This document shows, in pieces, positions 10,156 to 19,836 of a stretch of 64,000 nucleotides of DNA. This DNA is from Selaginella moellendorffii (lineage: Eukaryota > Streptophyta > Lycopodiopsida > Selaginellales > Selaginellaceae), in contig NW_003314337.1 of assembly GCF_000143415.4 (NCBI RefSeq), positions 737,746 to 801,745 on the forward strand, in the 5' to 3' direction. The notes below the pieces were generated by a model. It saw nothing but the letters and a program-made list of their open reading frames with translations, did no database searches and was not told where the DNA came from. Within the stretch, counting starts at the first letter, position 1; each line of letters starts with the position of its first letter. Position numbers and translations under genes: made by a program.

Positions 10156-11661
10156 CTACCTCACCACGTAGAAGAGCATTAGCAGTTCGTCATCGTCTAG
10201 AGACCGCGAGAAACGCAAGGCGTTGAGCTTCAAATCATTGGGCTTCCGGCCGTCCTCCACACCCATTGAGTTTAGCAACTCCCCGTCATGGTACCTCCTT
10301 AGCACATCTACCCATTTGTCAAAAACAACTTTTGTTGCGAGTAGAATGTTATGGATGCTGAGTGTGTTATTGACCCCCAGTGTTTTCGAGAGAAAACTCG
10401 AGAATTCCTGCAATGGAAATGGCGTGAGGCCACATGCTATGCCACATGCAACGAGGCTTACCTGCCAGGCGCTAGTTGCTAGTGCACGTCCTTGTCCTGG
10501 TTTTTGTGGCTTCTTCAGTTGAACCCAGAGCTTCCGTGTTGGTGCCAATGTCTCGTGCAGACCCGATTTGTAGCACGTTTCTTGCTTGACATTCTGCGCG
10601 TGGGAGATGGATATGATAGATCGGAGGGGCGAGTTGCCTTTTATCAGGCGGACAACTCTTGTCTTGAAGACTTTCTTCACCTCCTCGCCCACCATAATAT
10701 CCACAACTATCTGTTGCATCGCCAAGCTAGAATGCTGCCCAGAGACGGCATAGAACTGGATGTTCTGATCGTCCAACACCTTCCTATTGATCAAGTCTGG
10801 AAACCTCGTCTCGCCCTTCATTGTTCGGTAGTAGGGGATCACGTCTGCGATGTCGGGTGTTACTGGACTTGCCAGCATCTTCTGCTTCAGTTTCTCCACC
10901 CACTCATCAGATACTAGCCTGTGGTTGTATTTGCTTTGGATGTCGATACGGCTCACGTCGATTGTATATACTTTGTTGGAATAGTAACAAGTACTATTAT
11001 CTGCGACGATTTTTGCTGCCTCTTCTTGCTCTTTCTGCTCTTTGCGGCTCTTCTTTTTGGTGGGTGTAGTGTTCGAACCCGAGGCAATGGCATCACCGAG
11101 TAGCTTCTTTTTTGGAGGAGGAGAGTCGGACGTCGGCTTGAGCTTGACCACCCTTTTTTGCTTCGGGGTAGTTTCCAGATCGACCCCCTTCCCCTTCGCT
11201 TCGCGAACTGGAGGCACTCTCAACGGCTCAATGTTGGAATATAGTTTTTGAACATCGCCATAGGTGAGGTCCGTGGATTCCATGTGATCTTCATAGACCC
11301 GCAGCGTCTTTGAAATTGTGGGCCTCCTGGACAACCTCTCCCTAGCTCCCTCTAGGAATTCCTCATAGCCGCTGCCCCCCTCCGGGAAGCCGCTAGGATG
11401 TGCAAGGTGGATCTTGAAGGCGGACGCTGTCTCTACCACAAGTGCCAGTCCATATTCTTGCATGGAACTGCATGGAGTGTCTGTCACTTGGATGAGGATC
11501 CCCATGCATTCTTTTCTCCCACCATCTGTGTTGTACAGCCTCAGATCCTCGCCTTCCATCCCGAAAGTCCAACTGGTGAGCTCCTCCCCCTTCTCTGCAT
11601 CCACATTGACAGTGGCTGGAAGAAGAACGCAATTCCTCGCCTGTTCAGAAATGCACAACAA
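10156..11661 (-). pseudogene. ParB/sulfiredoxin-like domain protein
   Basis: Open frame of about 500 codons whose first codon is TTG, so the true start lies in an upstream exon; a CAG acceptor stands at the minus-strand junction near 11641. Residues 1-130 are unidentified. A basic, Pro/Lys-rich linker (about 140-210: KLKPTSDSPPPKKK, KKKSRKEQKEQ) could be a nuclear signal. Residues 221-340 look like the ParB N-terminal/sulfiredoxin fold: VYTIDVSRIDI, NHRLVSDEWVEKLKQKM, then FYAVSGQHSSLAMQQIV, in the place of the GxHR..A box. That box is altered (GQHS), so CTPase/nuclease activity cannot be assumed. A 54-nt intron is predicted at 10408-10461. The assignment is by eye only; the C-terminal region is unknown. 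Confidence 0.5.
10408..10461 (-). other. Predicted 54-nt intron carrying a palindrome copy
   Basis: On the minus strand CAG/GTAAGC ... CATTGCAG/GAATTC gives strong donor and acceptor sites. It is 54 nt (18 codons) and has no stop, which is why it looks coding. Removing it deletes the low-complexity phrase ACGIACGLTPF, which is only the palindrome in translation. Confidence 0.7.
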
Positions 11662-12240
11662 TTAGAGCTGACAGATGAAAAGCTAGCAGCTGGAAATAAC
11701 GTGAGGCCACACGCCATTCACCACTGCATCAGATGTCTTGAGGCTGCATTCTAAGATGGCGTGAGGCTACACGCCATCTGTAACCGGACTGCACTCGAGA
11801 GCCCAATCGGTGCATGCCAATGTTGCTACTGAATGGCATGTGGCCTCATGCCATTTTCTACTTAGCCTAAAAGACTTACCATTTGAAGCCGAATGGAGGC
11901 CGTGACAATCGAGGCCGGACTTGCTGGCGAATGTGCACTGTGTGTGCAGCGGATCGTAGCAGCAAGGCTACTCTGCCACTTACAGTTGGAGAGTGGCGCT
12001 GAAATCTCCCGGGACACCAAGTGGGCTGCGTGTGGGTGGCGGAGTGGGCGGCGGAGTTGGCGGCGAAGTTATAAACTGGGTGTGTCTTGAAGTGGACGCC
12101 GATGCACACGAGCGCGAGTGTGATGCAAGCGCGAGTGGACGCCGATGCACACGAGAAACCTGTAGAGAAGGTAGATGAGCGCGAATGTGAGCGTGATCAC
12201 GAGTGGGAGCGCGATGCGAGCGCGAGTACGATGCAAAACC
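11662..12240 (-). other. Upstream region of the ParB-like gene
   Basis: Contains three palindrome copies within 156 bp (11699, 11756, 11833), the tightest cluster in the window, directly upstream of the ParB-like frame. The N-terminal exon should be here, but I cannot place it. 12070-12230 is CG-rich, with GCGCGAGTG-type imperfect repeats. Confidence 0.4.
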
Positions 12241-12523
12241 TAACCTCACATGCGCGAAATGTCACGACGTTTGGTAATCCCGCCACATCATCATTCCTCG
12301 GACTTGGGCGCCACCATTAATTTCTGGATCGCCGCGCGCATGCATGCACGTGAAATCCAAAAGAAATCCGCAACGTCATCATTCCTCGGACTGCATGCAC
12401 GCGAAATCCAAAAGAAAGATCATGATTGGGATATCATTTAATACCCTCACTATATTTATACCATGCATGATTGGATATTCCAAAGCATCTTGTATTTCCA
12501 AAAATGCCAGATGTTCAGCTAAA

Positions 12524-12966
12524 TATACAATGTCCTTCTTGATGACCCTGCAAAGAAGCATCTCGATCGGACACCACATGAGACCACACGAGCCTTACAA
12601 TGTTTCAGGGGCATTTGCCATAGATCCAACCGTTATTTTGCTCCAAGATTCTACAGTTTGGTGTGCATTGACCTTTCCATCGACACTGCAAAAGGACATC
12701 ACAATCAGATGTGGGATCACAAGAAACCAACTTCACTAACTTTGGTTTCACCAAGATCTACATAAGGAGTTATGAAATGAAAGGACCCTCTCTATTGAAA
12801 TGTGTTTATGGTCCTGACATATCAAAGGATTTTGCATCAAGTTCTGTATTTGCATGTTTATCAAGCTACTGAATTGCTAAACCCTAAACCCTAAACATGT
12901 GGCAAATGCTGCGTGAAGAAAGATGCCCTTTCTAGGCAAATGCTGTAAGAGGCAGATGCCGAGCAG
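12524..12966 (+). repeat. Direct repeat R1 with telomere-like heptamers
   Basis: 443 bp, about 97% like R2 (13376-13825) by eye. It holds an interstitial TTTAGGG-type tract (CCCTAAA strand, 12878-12896) followed by ACATGTG. The matching open frames in both copies are carried by DNA identity and resemble no known protein. Confidence 0.8.
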
Positions 12967-13175
12967 TTACACGGCGAATAATCTTGGCGCGGATCGCTGA
13001 CATGGCATGGCAAAGTTCGAATCACTGACATGGCACAGCTAGATCGAGGCAGGGACATGATGTGACAAATTTCAACGTCTGACAGCAAAGTCTAGAAGCT
13101 ACTCAGTTTGAAATTTGTCAGAGGAATTATAAGATCTGGTTTGTCAGAGGATTTGATGTGACGTTCAAGCGTGTG
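12967..13175 (+). repeat. Direct repeat R3
   Basis: 209 bp, repeated at 14221-14429. It contains the phrase CTGACATGGCATGGCAAAG. Immediately follows R1; the second copy does not follow R2 directly, so the order has been shuffled. A shorter repeat (13169-13220) also recurs at 14094-14144. Confidence 0.75.
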
Positions 13176-13375
13176 GGCTCATGCAATTTTGATCCCAAAA
13201 AATGCACCAAAAAATGCTCGGCGTCATCTGGTGTTATCTCTTGAATGACGTGGGGCCGCATGCCATTTTCAGGGGCACATAGGAGTATATTCCTAGAATA
13301 TTCTGACACACGCGAGATTTTTTTGAGTTTTCTGGAGATCCAACCGTTAGATCGCAACTAAATTTTACAGAATGG

Positions 13376-13825
13376 TATACAATGTCTTTCTTGATGACCC
13401 TGGAAAGAAGCATCTCGATCGGACACCACATAAGACCACACGAGCCTTACAATGTTTCAAGGGCATTTGCCATAGATCCGACCGTTATTTTGCTCCAAGA
13501 TTTTACAGTTTGGTGTGCATTGACCTTTCCATCGACACTGCAAAGGGACATCACAATCAGATGTGGGATCACAAGAAACTAACTTCACTAACTCTGGTTT
13601 CACCAAGATCTACGTAAGGAGTTATGAAATGAAAGGACCCTCTCTATTGAAATGTGTTTATGGTCCTGACATATCAAAGGATTTTGCATCAAGTTCTGTA
13701 TTTGCATGTTTATCAAGCTACTGAATTGCTAAACCCTAAACCCTAAACCCTAAACATGTGTTAAATGCTGCGTGAAGAAAGATGCCCTTTCTGGGCAAAT
13801 GCTGTAAGAGGCAGATGCCGAGCAG
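13376..13825 (+). repeat. Direct repeat R2 with telomere-like heptamers
   Basis: 450 bp. It differs in length from R1 by 7 bp, which equals one extra CCCTAAA unit in the tract at 13730-13755. That is what telomere-type slippage or repeat gain would give. Confidence 0.8.
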
Positions 13826-14220
13826 ATGTATCTCAAGCTAGCGAAGGGGGCAAACGAAAGCTAGCTATAAACATGACGGGATGCAAATAGATTACTAGGC
13901 TGGTCCTGCGAAAATCAAAAACCATAATTGAAAACATTGAAAATGCAAAAAGAAAGGTTTATAATATTTTTGAATTTTAAGCAACCAAAGGAATGTAAGT
14001 AGGGCATGTGTTTGTAAGTTTAAAAATGCCTCAACCACTTAAATTCCCAAGTAAATAAAGCTGTTTCTATTTTTGGTACAGGTAAACTTTATAGCGTGTG
14101 GGCTCATGCAATTTTGAACCCAAAAATGCACCAAAAAATGCTCGACTAGCATTATTCTTTGAATGGCGTGTGGCCTTATATTGCCATAAATGGACGTACA
14201 CACACAACATAATTATTCCT
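13826..14220. other. Spacer between repeats
   Basis: AT-rich, no gene seen. Holds the second copy of the 13169-13220 repeat (14094-14144) and the start of a palindrome copy at 14163. Confidence 0.4.
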
Positions 14221-14429
14221 TTACACGGCGAATAATCTTGGCGCGGATCACTGACATGGCATGGCAAAGTTCGAATCACTAACATGGCACAGCTGGATCG
14301 AGGCAAGGACATGATGTGACAAAGTTCAACCTCCGACAGCAAAGTCTAGAAGCTACTCAGTTTGAAATTTGTCAGAGGAATCATAAGATCTGGTTTGTCA
14401 GAGGATTTGATGTGACGTTCAAGCGTGTG
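14221..14429 (+). repeat. Direct repeat R3, second copy
   Basis: Matches 12967-13175 at the same length with scattered single-base differences. Confidence 0.75.
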
Positions 14430-15049
14430 TTATTTTTGAATTCTCGAACTCATTCCTAGGTCTATCATTTTTGTGCGCCGTGTTCTTGGTTCCGCTGAGC
14501 GCAGTGAGCGCTGCTTGTGTAAACGGCGTTGTGAGCTGTGGTTTATGCGTCTACGAGCGGTTGCAGCATTGCAAGCGCCATTGCGAGCGGCAGTTTATGC
14601 GACTGGCAGTTTGTGTGAGCGGCGCTACGAGCAGTTGCGGTGTTGCGAGCGGCGCTACGAGTAGTTGCGGTGTTGCGAGCGGCACTGTCTTTGGTGTGGC
14701 TACCGCTTCCTCTTGATATTCGGCACTTGTGCTTCCTGGTATGTTCACCATGGAATGGCTTAGGACCACATTTAGAAATGGCATGAGGCCACATGCCATC
14801 TTGGGCCCTTGCAATTTCATGGCTAGCGTATTGTCATGTATGTTTTTACTTGCCTGCAGCTGTGTGTATATCAAGATGGCATGAGGCCTCATGCCAATTT
14901 TGTGAATGTGAAATTTCACGTGGGTGTCAATAGCATGTTTGAATAATGGCATGTGGCCTCATGCTATTGAGGTTGTTTGGTATATTATGATTTAGGCCAT
15001 TCTCCAATCATTTTTTGTATGGTCTTAACTTCTTTTCTGCACTTTCAGA
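14430..15049 (+). promoter_or_regulatory. Upstream region of the GHTHEDVD-domain gene with three palindromes
   Basis: 14490-14700 has imperfect repeats of GCGAGCGGC(G/A)CTACGAG. Palindromes at 14778, 14876 and 14945 sit 84-271 bp before the ATG at 15050. The middle one contains the perfect 20-bp palindrome TGGCATGAGGCCTCATGCCA (14877-14896). The spacing (about 98 and 69 bp) and the similar cluster upstream of the ParB-like gene suggest operators, but this is inference. Confidence 0.4.
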
Positions 15050-17939
15050 ATGGCCTCCGCAAGTGCGACGCATGTTCCCTCCGTGGATCTTAAGAACCGT
15101 GCTACATGGATTCAGGCAAAGGTGTTTCTAAACAACCCCAAGGGGGAGGTGGTAGCTGAGGGCTTAGCCACAGTTGTCGATCCAAGAGATGCGGTTGCTA
15201 ATCAAGAATTGGGCTGGGATGATATTGGAGTTGCGATTTTAGAGGTTGTTGACACAGAAGAAAACAGTCTGACTATTGGAAGCATTGTGCGGTGGAAATT
15301 GAGGCACTTAGTGTTTGAGAATGTGAAGGATTCACAATCAAACACCACTACAACTGATGACAGAACATCTCTTCATGGGAAAAGAAAGTACACCTTCCTA
15401 AAGCGCAGCCAAAGGGATCTGAGCAACGAACCGGAAAGGCAGAAAATGGCGATGGAGGTTCGAATGGTCTCAATAGTTGCTTGTTGCAAGAGGAGGTGCT
15501 GTCAACATGCTGATTGGGATGCTATTGAAGAGGAGAGAGCAAGATACAAGACATTGTCCTGGAAGGCAGCTCGCAATTTTGTGTATGAGGCATTACGGTC
15601 ATCTGTTGATGCTTCAGAACATCAGGTGGGGGGCATGGTCTTCCAGAGGGGTTTGGTCTGCATGAAGGCATGGAGAATCATTTATGGAGTCCCTTGAACC
15701 ACATTCTACAAAATCAAAACTGAGTTCGAGGAACAAAGGGTTCAACAAGCAGTCCATGGGAACGACGGTACTCACATAACCAGGGGTCATGTTGTATATG
15801 GAGAGGCAATCTTCAAGAGGTTTGTCGAGACATGTAGCGAGCAACAACCACATAAAACCCACCTCTTGGAAGATGGAACTCGAGACACCCAACGAGTTCT
15901 CCCTTCCATGTATACCAAGGGGGCCATATTGGAAGATGTGAATCGGGAACTCCAGAGTAATGGCTATAGGAAGCTGAGCCAATCTAGATTTAGTAGATTG
16001 TGGAGCAACAGGTTCAGGGATGTGAGTATAGGAAAGTACTCCAGCTTTTCAAAGTGTGACGAGTGCACTGCTATCAAAATGGCTTTGTCGAAGAATTCTT
16101 GCAGCGCTCAAGAGCGAGAGACGTTGGTTAGAAGGCGGCTCGACCACAACATCGAGCAGAGAAGCTGCAGGACTGCATATTATCATAACAGGATTCTCTC
16201 CATGGAGAGACCTGACTCTTACCTCTGCATCATCCACGACAAAATGGACCAGAAAAAGACGTGCTTACCTCGACTCAATCCTGCCCCCAAGGCAATCTCT
16301 TCATCCATGCAGCTGCCTGTGTCTCTGTTTGGCATAATCGCTCATGGGCATGGTGCCCAGAACTATGGGAACTTCTTTGTACCTCTATGGGGTGGTGGGG
16401 GTGCAAACATGATGATTGCGTCCCTAGGAAAACACTTAAGGTCTCTGCAAAGTGCGCAGACTGAGCTGAACGGCCAACCCTTGCATAAGGCCCTTATCGA
16501 TCGAACCCCATACAGGGTTCAGCTGGAGGAGGAGCAAAGGCTTGCAGTATCGCGTGGGGCCCCATGCCATCCCAGTGAATATGTTGGCCGTCAGATTGTA
16601 GGGTTATCACGTGAGGCCTCATGCCATTCCGATGAGGCTGGTCGCCCGGTGAATGCACAGCCTCATCCAAACGAAGCAGAATCTCAAGGAAGTTCTTGCG
16701 GCCGTCCACCCCATCTTCTACTCCAAACAGACAATGCTGGCAGTGAGAACAAAAACATGTACGTCTTCGCGTACTTGGCGATGCTTGTTGCCAAAGGCAT
16801 ATTTGAAACGGTTACACTTGGCTTTCTCATGGTTGGGCACACTCATGAAGACGTCGATGCCATGTTCAGTCACCTGGCAGAGTCCCTCCGGCGATCCAAT
16901 GTCCTCACCCTCCCACAACTCTACGATGAATTCCAAAATTGCATCAAAGGCACTGTTGATGCTGCACTTGTGACAGAGGTTCCAGACTTTAAGGGGTTTG
17001 TAAGAAGCTACATCAGGGACGGATCCTAAACGCTGATTGGCCACTCCAAGCCTCTTCAGTTTCATTTCAGCATGCGTGACGGTGCTCCAGTGATGAGGTA
17101 CAAGATGAGAGAATGGGACACAGTGTGGCTGCTAGTGGACGGCATTGAACTCTTCAAGAGAGATCCCATAACTGGGGAACCTATGATTCCTCAGGGTTCC
17201 CCACGGCCGATGCACCCGGATGGACTCAAAGACCAGGAAAGTATAGTGGCCGGGATTAGACAGCATATTGCCTTCTGGAAGAGGGGGTTGGTGTTTGGTG
17301 GAGAATCCTATTTTCAGAGGTGCAAGCCTTTGATCGAATACTGGGAGAAGATTATATCTGCTATCCAAAATGGGCCGGTTGTATATGAAGAATTGGAAAA
17401 GTCCTTTTGGCCAGAACCCAGAGCACCAGATAGTAGCGGAACAATGTCCTCTGGAAATGCAGTCACAGATAATGATGTTGAGGATCACTATTGTGGGCCA
17501 AGGAACAAGAAGCTAGATTCAGCATTCAATCTAGTACAGGTCTGCAAAGGAATGGTCGTGCTTGTCAGACCCAGTAATAAAAAACAAATGATATGGGTGG
17601 GGCGCTGCATCACTGATGCAGAGGAGGACGCGGAAACTAACTCCTTCAATATAACTGTGGAGTGGTTCAAGCCAAGTTCCGGATATACGAAGGATTGCCT
17701 AGAAAAGAGATGGGTGCTGAATCCAAGGGATCCCAGCATGAGCATATCGGTGGATAATGTTGTGCATGGTTGGATGCGGAAGCAGAGTGCCACCATCACC
17801 TTGCTAGACCATGCAAGAGATGCAGCAAGAGCATTCATAACCCGGGTTCAAGGTGAGATTCATTAATATTCCTTTACTAAGTTTCTAATGTATTTTATTT
17901 CAAGGTGAACAATCCGAATCTGAATCAGAGGAGGCGTGA
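15050..17939 (+). pseudogene. DUF7869-like (GHTHEDVD motif) protein, two in-frame stops
   Basis: One reading frame runs from ATG 15050 to 17866, broken only by TGA at 15695-15697 and TAA at 17027-17029; both fit C-to-T changes of CGA and CAA. Order: N-terminal region (about 1-130); a Cys-rich segment CCKRRCCQHADW with FQRGLVCMKAW; a second Cys pair SKCDECTAI; then LLLQTDNAGSENKNMY, LGFLMVGHTHEDVDAMFSHL, and LIGHSKPLQFHFSMRDG. The D-N-K and HTHED-D motifs with a preceding Cys-rich domain match, from memory, the eukaryotic DUF7869 family, which looks like an RNase-H-fold nuclease/transposase; function unproven. Between the Cys-rich part and the D motif lies a variable linker holding two palindrome copies (16549, 16605). 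A 52-nt intron (17853-17904) gives a short acidic end (EQSESESEEA). Confidence 0.6.
17853..17904 (+). other. Predicted 52-nt intron
   Basis: CAAG/GTGAGATTC ... TTATTTCAAG/GTGAAC. Splicing replaces the ending GEIH-stop with an acidic Ser/Glu tail ending at 17937-17939. The last exon is copied again at 18028-18055 and, inverted, at 19285-19310. Confidence 0.55.
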
Positions 17940-19497
17940 TGGCATGTGGCCTTACGCCATTCCTAGGTGAGATGATACAAATAACAAGTATAAATTCTTA
18001 GTTGTTCTAGCAAATCTTACTTAAAGTTCAAGGTGAACAAGCCGAATATGAATTCATCGGATTGTTATAACAAATTGCGAGGTGATGGCATGAGGCGATA
18101 CGCCATTTGAGAGTGGTAGCCATTCCTATATGAGGTGAGTAAAATATTTATTAGAAATACCTCATTCAATTGTGCACTTCTAAGTCTTGGTCCACTCAGT
18201 ACTGTTTGCATGTTTTTATTTTAATTCTTTCTCTAAAATGTTATTTAGCATGTGGCTTCATGCCATTGCTCTCCACAATCATGCATTGAATTTTTCTATC
18301 CTTGCATAATACTTCTCCATATATATAGCATGTGCGCACATGTGATATGGTTCATTAGGCCTGATATAGTGTGTGAGGTAAAACAAAGATGATGTGACAT
18401 ATGCATTTACCAATCACACGTGCATAAATCTAATAATATGGCGTGTGGCTCATATTAATGGCACATAAACCCATATTGTGGGCTTACGTGCTTTATGTAC
18501 CATCATTCCCTTGCAGCGTGTGTGTTGGTTTCCTTTTATAACACAACGAACTCCATATTTTAGGGTGAAGAGCGTTCTCATGGCAAGCACAAAATTTGTA
18601 AGTGAGGCAGAAAAGGAGACGGAGAAGGAGATAGGTGAAGATGTAGAATATATAAGTCTTCCAAACTCCCCGTACTATACTCCAGGTGATCATTTTTCTG
18701 AACAAACGGCAACATTAACAACTATCGAGAACGCCCTAGTAATGTCAGAGACAACAATCCAAAGCAAAACAACTGACCCGGAGAAGGATGATAGTACCGC
18801 TGAGAGTACCAAAAAGGAGGTGTCCACTAGCGTTTAGGCTTATAATGGCATGTGCCCTCATGCCATTTACTTGATCACCAAATACCTTTTTCCCTTTGCA
18901 CTAGTATATCTTAATACCGGTCTGAGAAATAGAATGGCATGTGCCCTCAGGCCTTTTACTAAATCACCTTTGAAAGAAATGCAAGCCTCTATGTCGTAAA
19001 AAAAAGGTACTAGAGAAATTCCTTAATAATATGAATGTTATTTAGTTTCATGAAAATACACTAAGGGTCAAATGAGTTAAATGACTTCTCCAAACTAGCA
19101 ATGCCTCTTGCTACACCTTCACAATTAGATTCGTTAGAAAAAGATAACATTGAATAATATCTAAATGTTCTCACCATTAAGTTATATGTCTGGCTAATAG
19201 GAATGACGTTCATCTTGGAAAGCTCACCACACGCTCAATGAACAAACAAATAGTGTGTGCGCGCATGCCATCGCTCTTCTTTAGCTTCAGATTCGGCTTG
19301 TTCACCTTGACAATGAGATTTATTATACAACCAGATGGACTCAGTCTGGACACAAAGTCACCGCGCTAGTCACCATGCCCCAGATATGTCTAGCCCCTAG
19401 ACAAAAAACATATAATTTCACATCATTTTCAAATACTTGAAAATTTGTACCTAGTCCCATTTTACTGAATAAATCCCACTTTAACGAAATAGAGCAT
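17940..19497. other. Region downstream of the GHTHEDVD-domain gene
   Basis: Contains about eight palindrome copies, extra copies of the last-exon sequence (TTCAAGGTGAACAAGCCGAA at 18027-18046 and inverted at about 19285-19310), and AT-rich filler. Apart from the small frame at 18580 no gene is seen. The right end (19400-19497) shows no inverted match to the left end at 9502. Confidence 0.5.
18580..18837 (+). CDS. Small hypothetical protein, 85 residues
   Basis: ATG at 18580 is the first Met after a likely acceptor (TTTTAG, about 18562). The product is acidic and rich in Thr, Ser and Glu (KETEKEIGEDVEYISLPNS, ending KKEVSTSV), with no membrane segment or known motif. The upstream part of the open frame back to 18478 starts before the acceptor and is probably not coding. 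It could be a last exon of an unseen gene or chance. Confidence 0.25.
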   Translation: MASTKFVSEAEKETEKEIGEDVEYISLPNSPYYTPGDHFSEQTATLTTIENALVMSETTIQSKTTDPEKDDSTAESTKKEVSTSV

Positions 19498-19831
19498 TTA
19501 GACTGGCATTGATTCAGATTGTGGAGAAATGAAATAAGGCTAACCTATATATACTATAGGTTGATGAAGCTCCACCACTCTTGGATCGAGGACGGCCTAA
19601 ATATAGCTGAGGTCGAGGAGGCGCCACATCAATATCAGGAATGTGGCTCGAGACTCAGGAATCGGGAAGTGTCTGGAGAGTCAGGAATAGGGAAGTGTCT
19701 CGAGAGTCAGGAATAGGGAAGTGTCTCGAGAGTCAGGAATAGGGAAGTGTCTCGAGAATCAGGAATGTGGTCTGCAAGTCAGGAATCCGGCGAGAGTCAG
19801 GAATGTGGCAAGAATTGGGGGATTCCTAACA
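19498..19831 (-). repeat. E2 5' LTR, distal part (right copy of the 44-bp duplication, then U3)
   Basis: 19498-19541 repeats 9458-9501. 19542-19831 supplies the LTR half missing at 9501, including TATATATA at 19546-19553 and about four 26-bp U3 repeats, and ends TTCCTAACA followed by GGATT. The terminal CA is intact. Confidence 0.85.
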
Positions 19832-19836
19832 GGATT

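Larger units (their letters stand above)
10420..19272. repeat. Dispersed palindrome family (about 19 copies)
   Basis: Core GGCRTGWGGCCNCATGCC, often with AT outside. Copies at about 10420, 11699, 11756, 11833, 13245, 14163, 14778, 14876, 14945, 16549, 16605, 17939, 18085, 18247, 18328 (diverged), 18438, 18845, 18934 and 19251. They lie in an intron, between genes, downstream of genes and twice inside the second gene. The arms meet without a loop, which fits a site for a dimeric DNA-binding protein better than an RNA hairpin. None was seen outside the 10-kb insert. Confidence 0.8.
9502..19497. mobile_element. 10.0-kb insert with ParB-like gene, GHTHEDVD-domain gene and palindrome family
   Basis: 9,996 bp lying inside an otherwise continuous E2 LTR and bounded by a 44-bp duplication of LTR sequence. 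It contains two divergently pointing multi-part genes (ParB/Srx-like, minus; DUF7869-like, plus), about 2.5 kb of repeats between them, and about 19 copies of the palindrome GGCRTGWGGCCNCATGCC. I see no terminal inverted repeats at its ends, and its left end cuts close to or into the C-terminus of the ParB-like gene. It may therefore be a new kind of mobile segment, or filler DNA copied during break repair. Type is given as mobile element only on the insertion evidence. Confidence 0.5.
4121..19831 (-). mobile_element. E2: chromodomain Ty3/gypsy element (Tf1/sushi/Tcn1-like), interrupted by a 10-kb insert
   Basis: Full gypsy element in minus orientation. Plus-strand ends are TGTCAAGACC (4121) and TTCCTAACA (ends 19831), flanked by perfect 5-bp duplications GGATT (4116-4120 and 19832-19836). 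The domain order gag-protease-RT-RNaseH-integrase-chromodomain is complete but carries several stops and at least one frameshift. The 5' LTR (right side) is split by the segment 9502-19497. Without that segment the element is about 5.7 kb. A self-priming signal replaces a tRNA primer site. The chromodomain style (EYEVQDIL, YLVDWKGYGPEERTWE) is that of the fungal/fish Tcn1-sushi branch, which is also known from non-seed plants. Confidence 0.85.

Noticed and set aside
10642-11001. Bacterial contamination suggested by the ParB-like domain
   Set aside because: The gene has an intron with plant splice sites and is embedded in plant retroelements with a 44-bp duplication.
11876-12249. Several overlapping frames near the ParB-like gene
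   Set aside because: GC-rich imperfect repeats keep frames open; none joins convincingly as the missing N-terminal exon.
12344-12739. Open frame over R1, with a partner over R2 (13382-13582)
   Set aside because: Conservation is explained by the DNA repeat; no known domain, and it runs through repeat boundaries.
12878-13755. Telomere or chromosome end
   Set aside because: Only two and three heptamers in two short tracts, with ordinary sequence on both sides.
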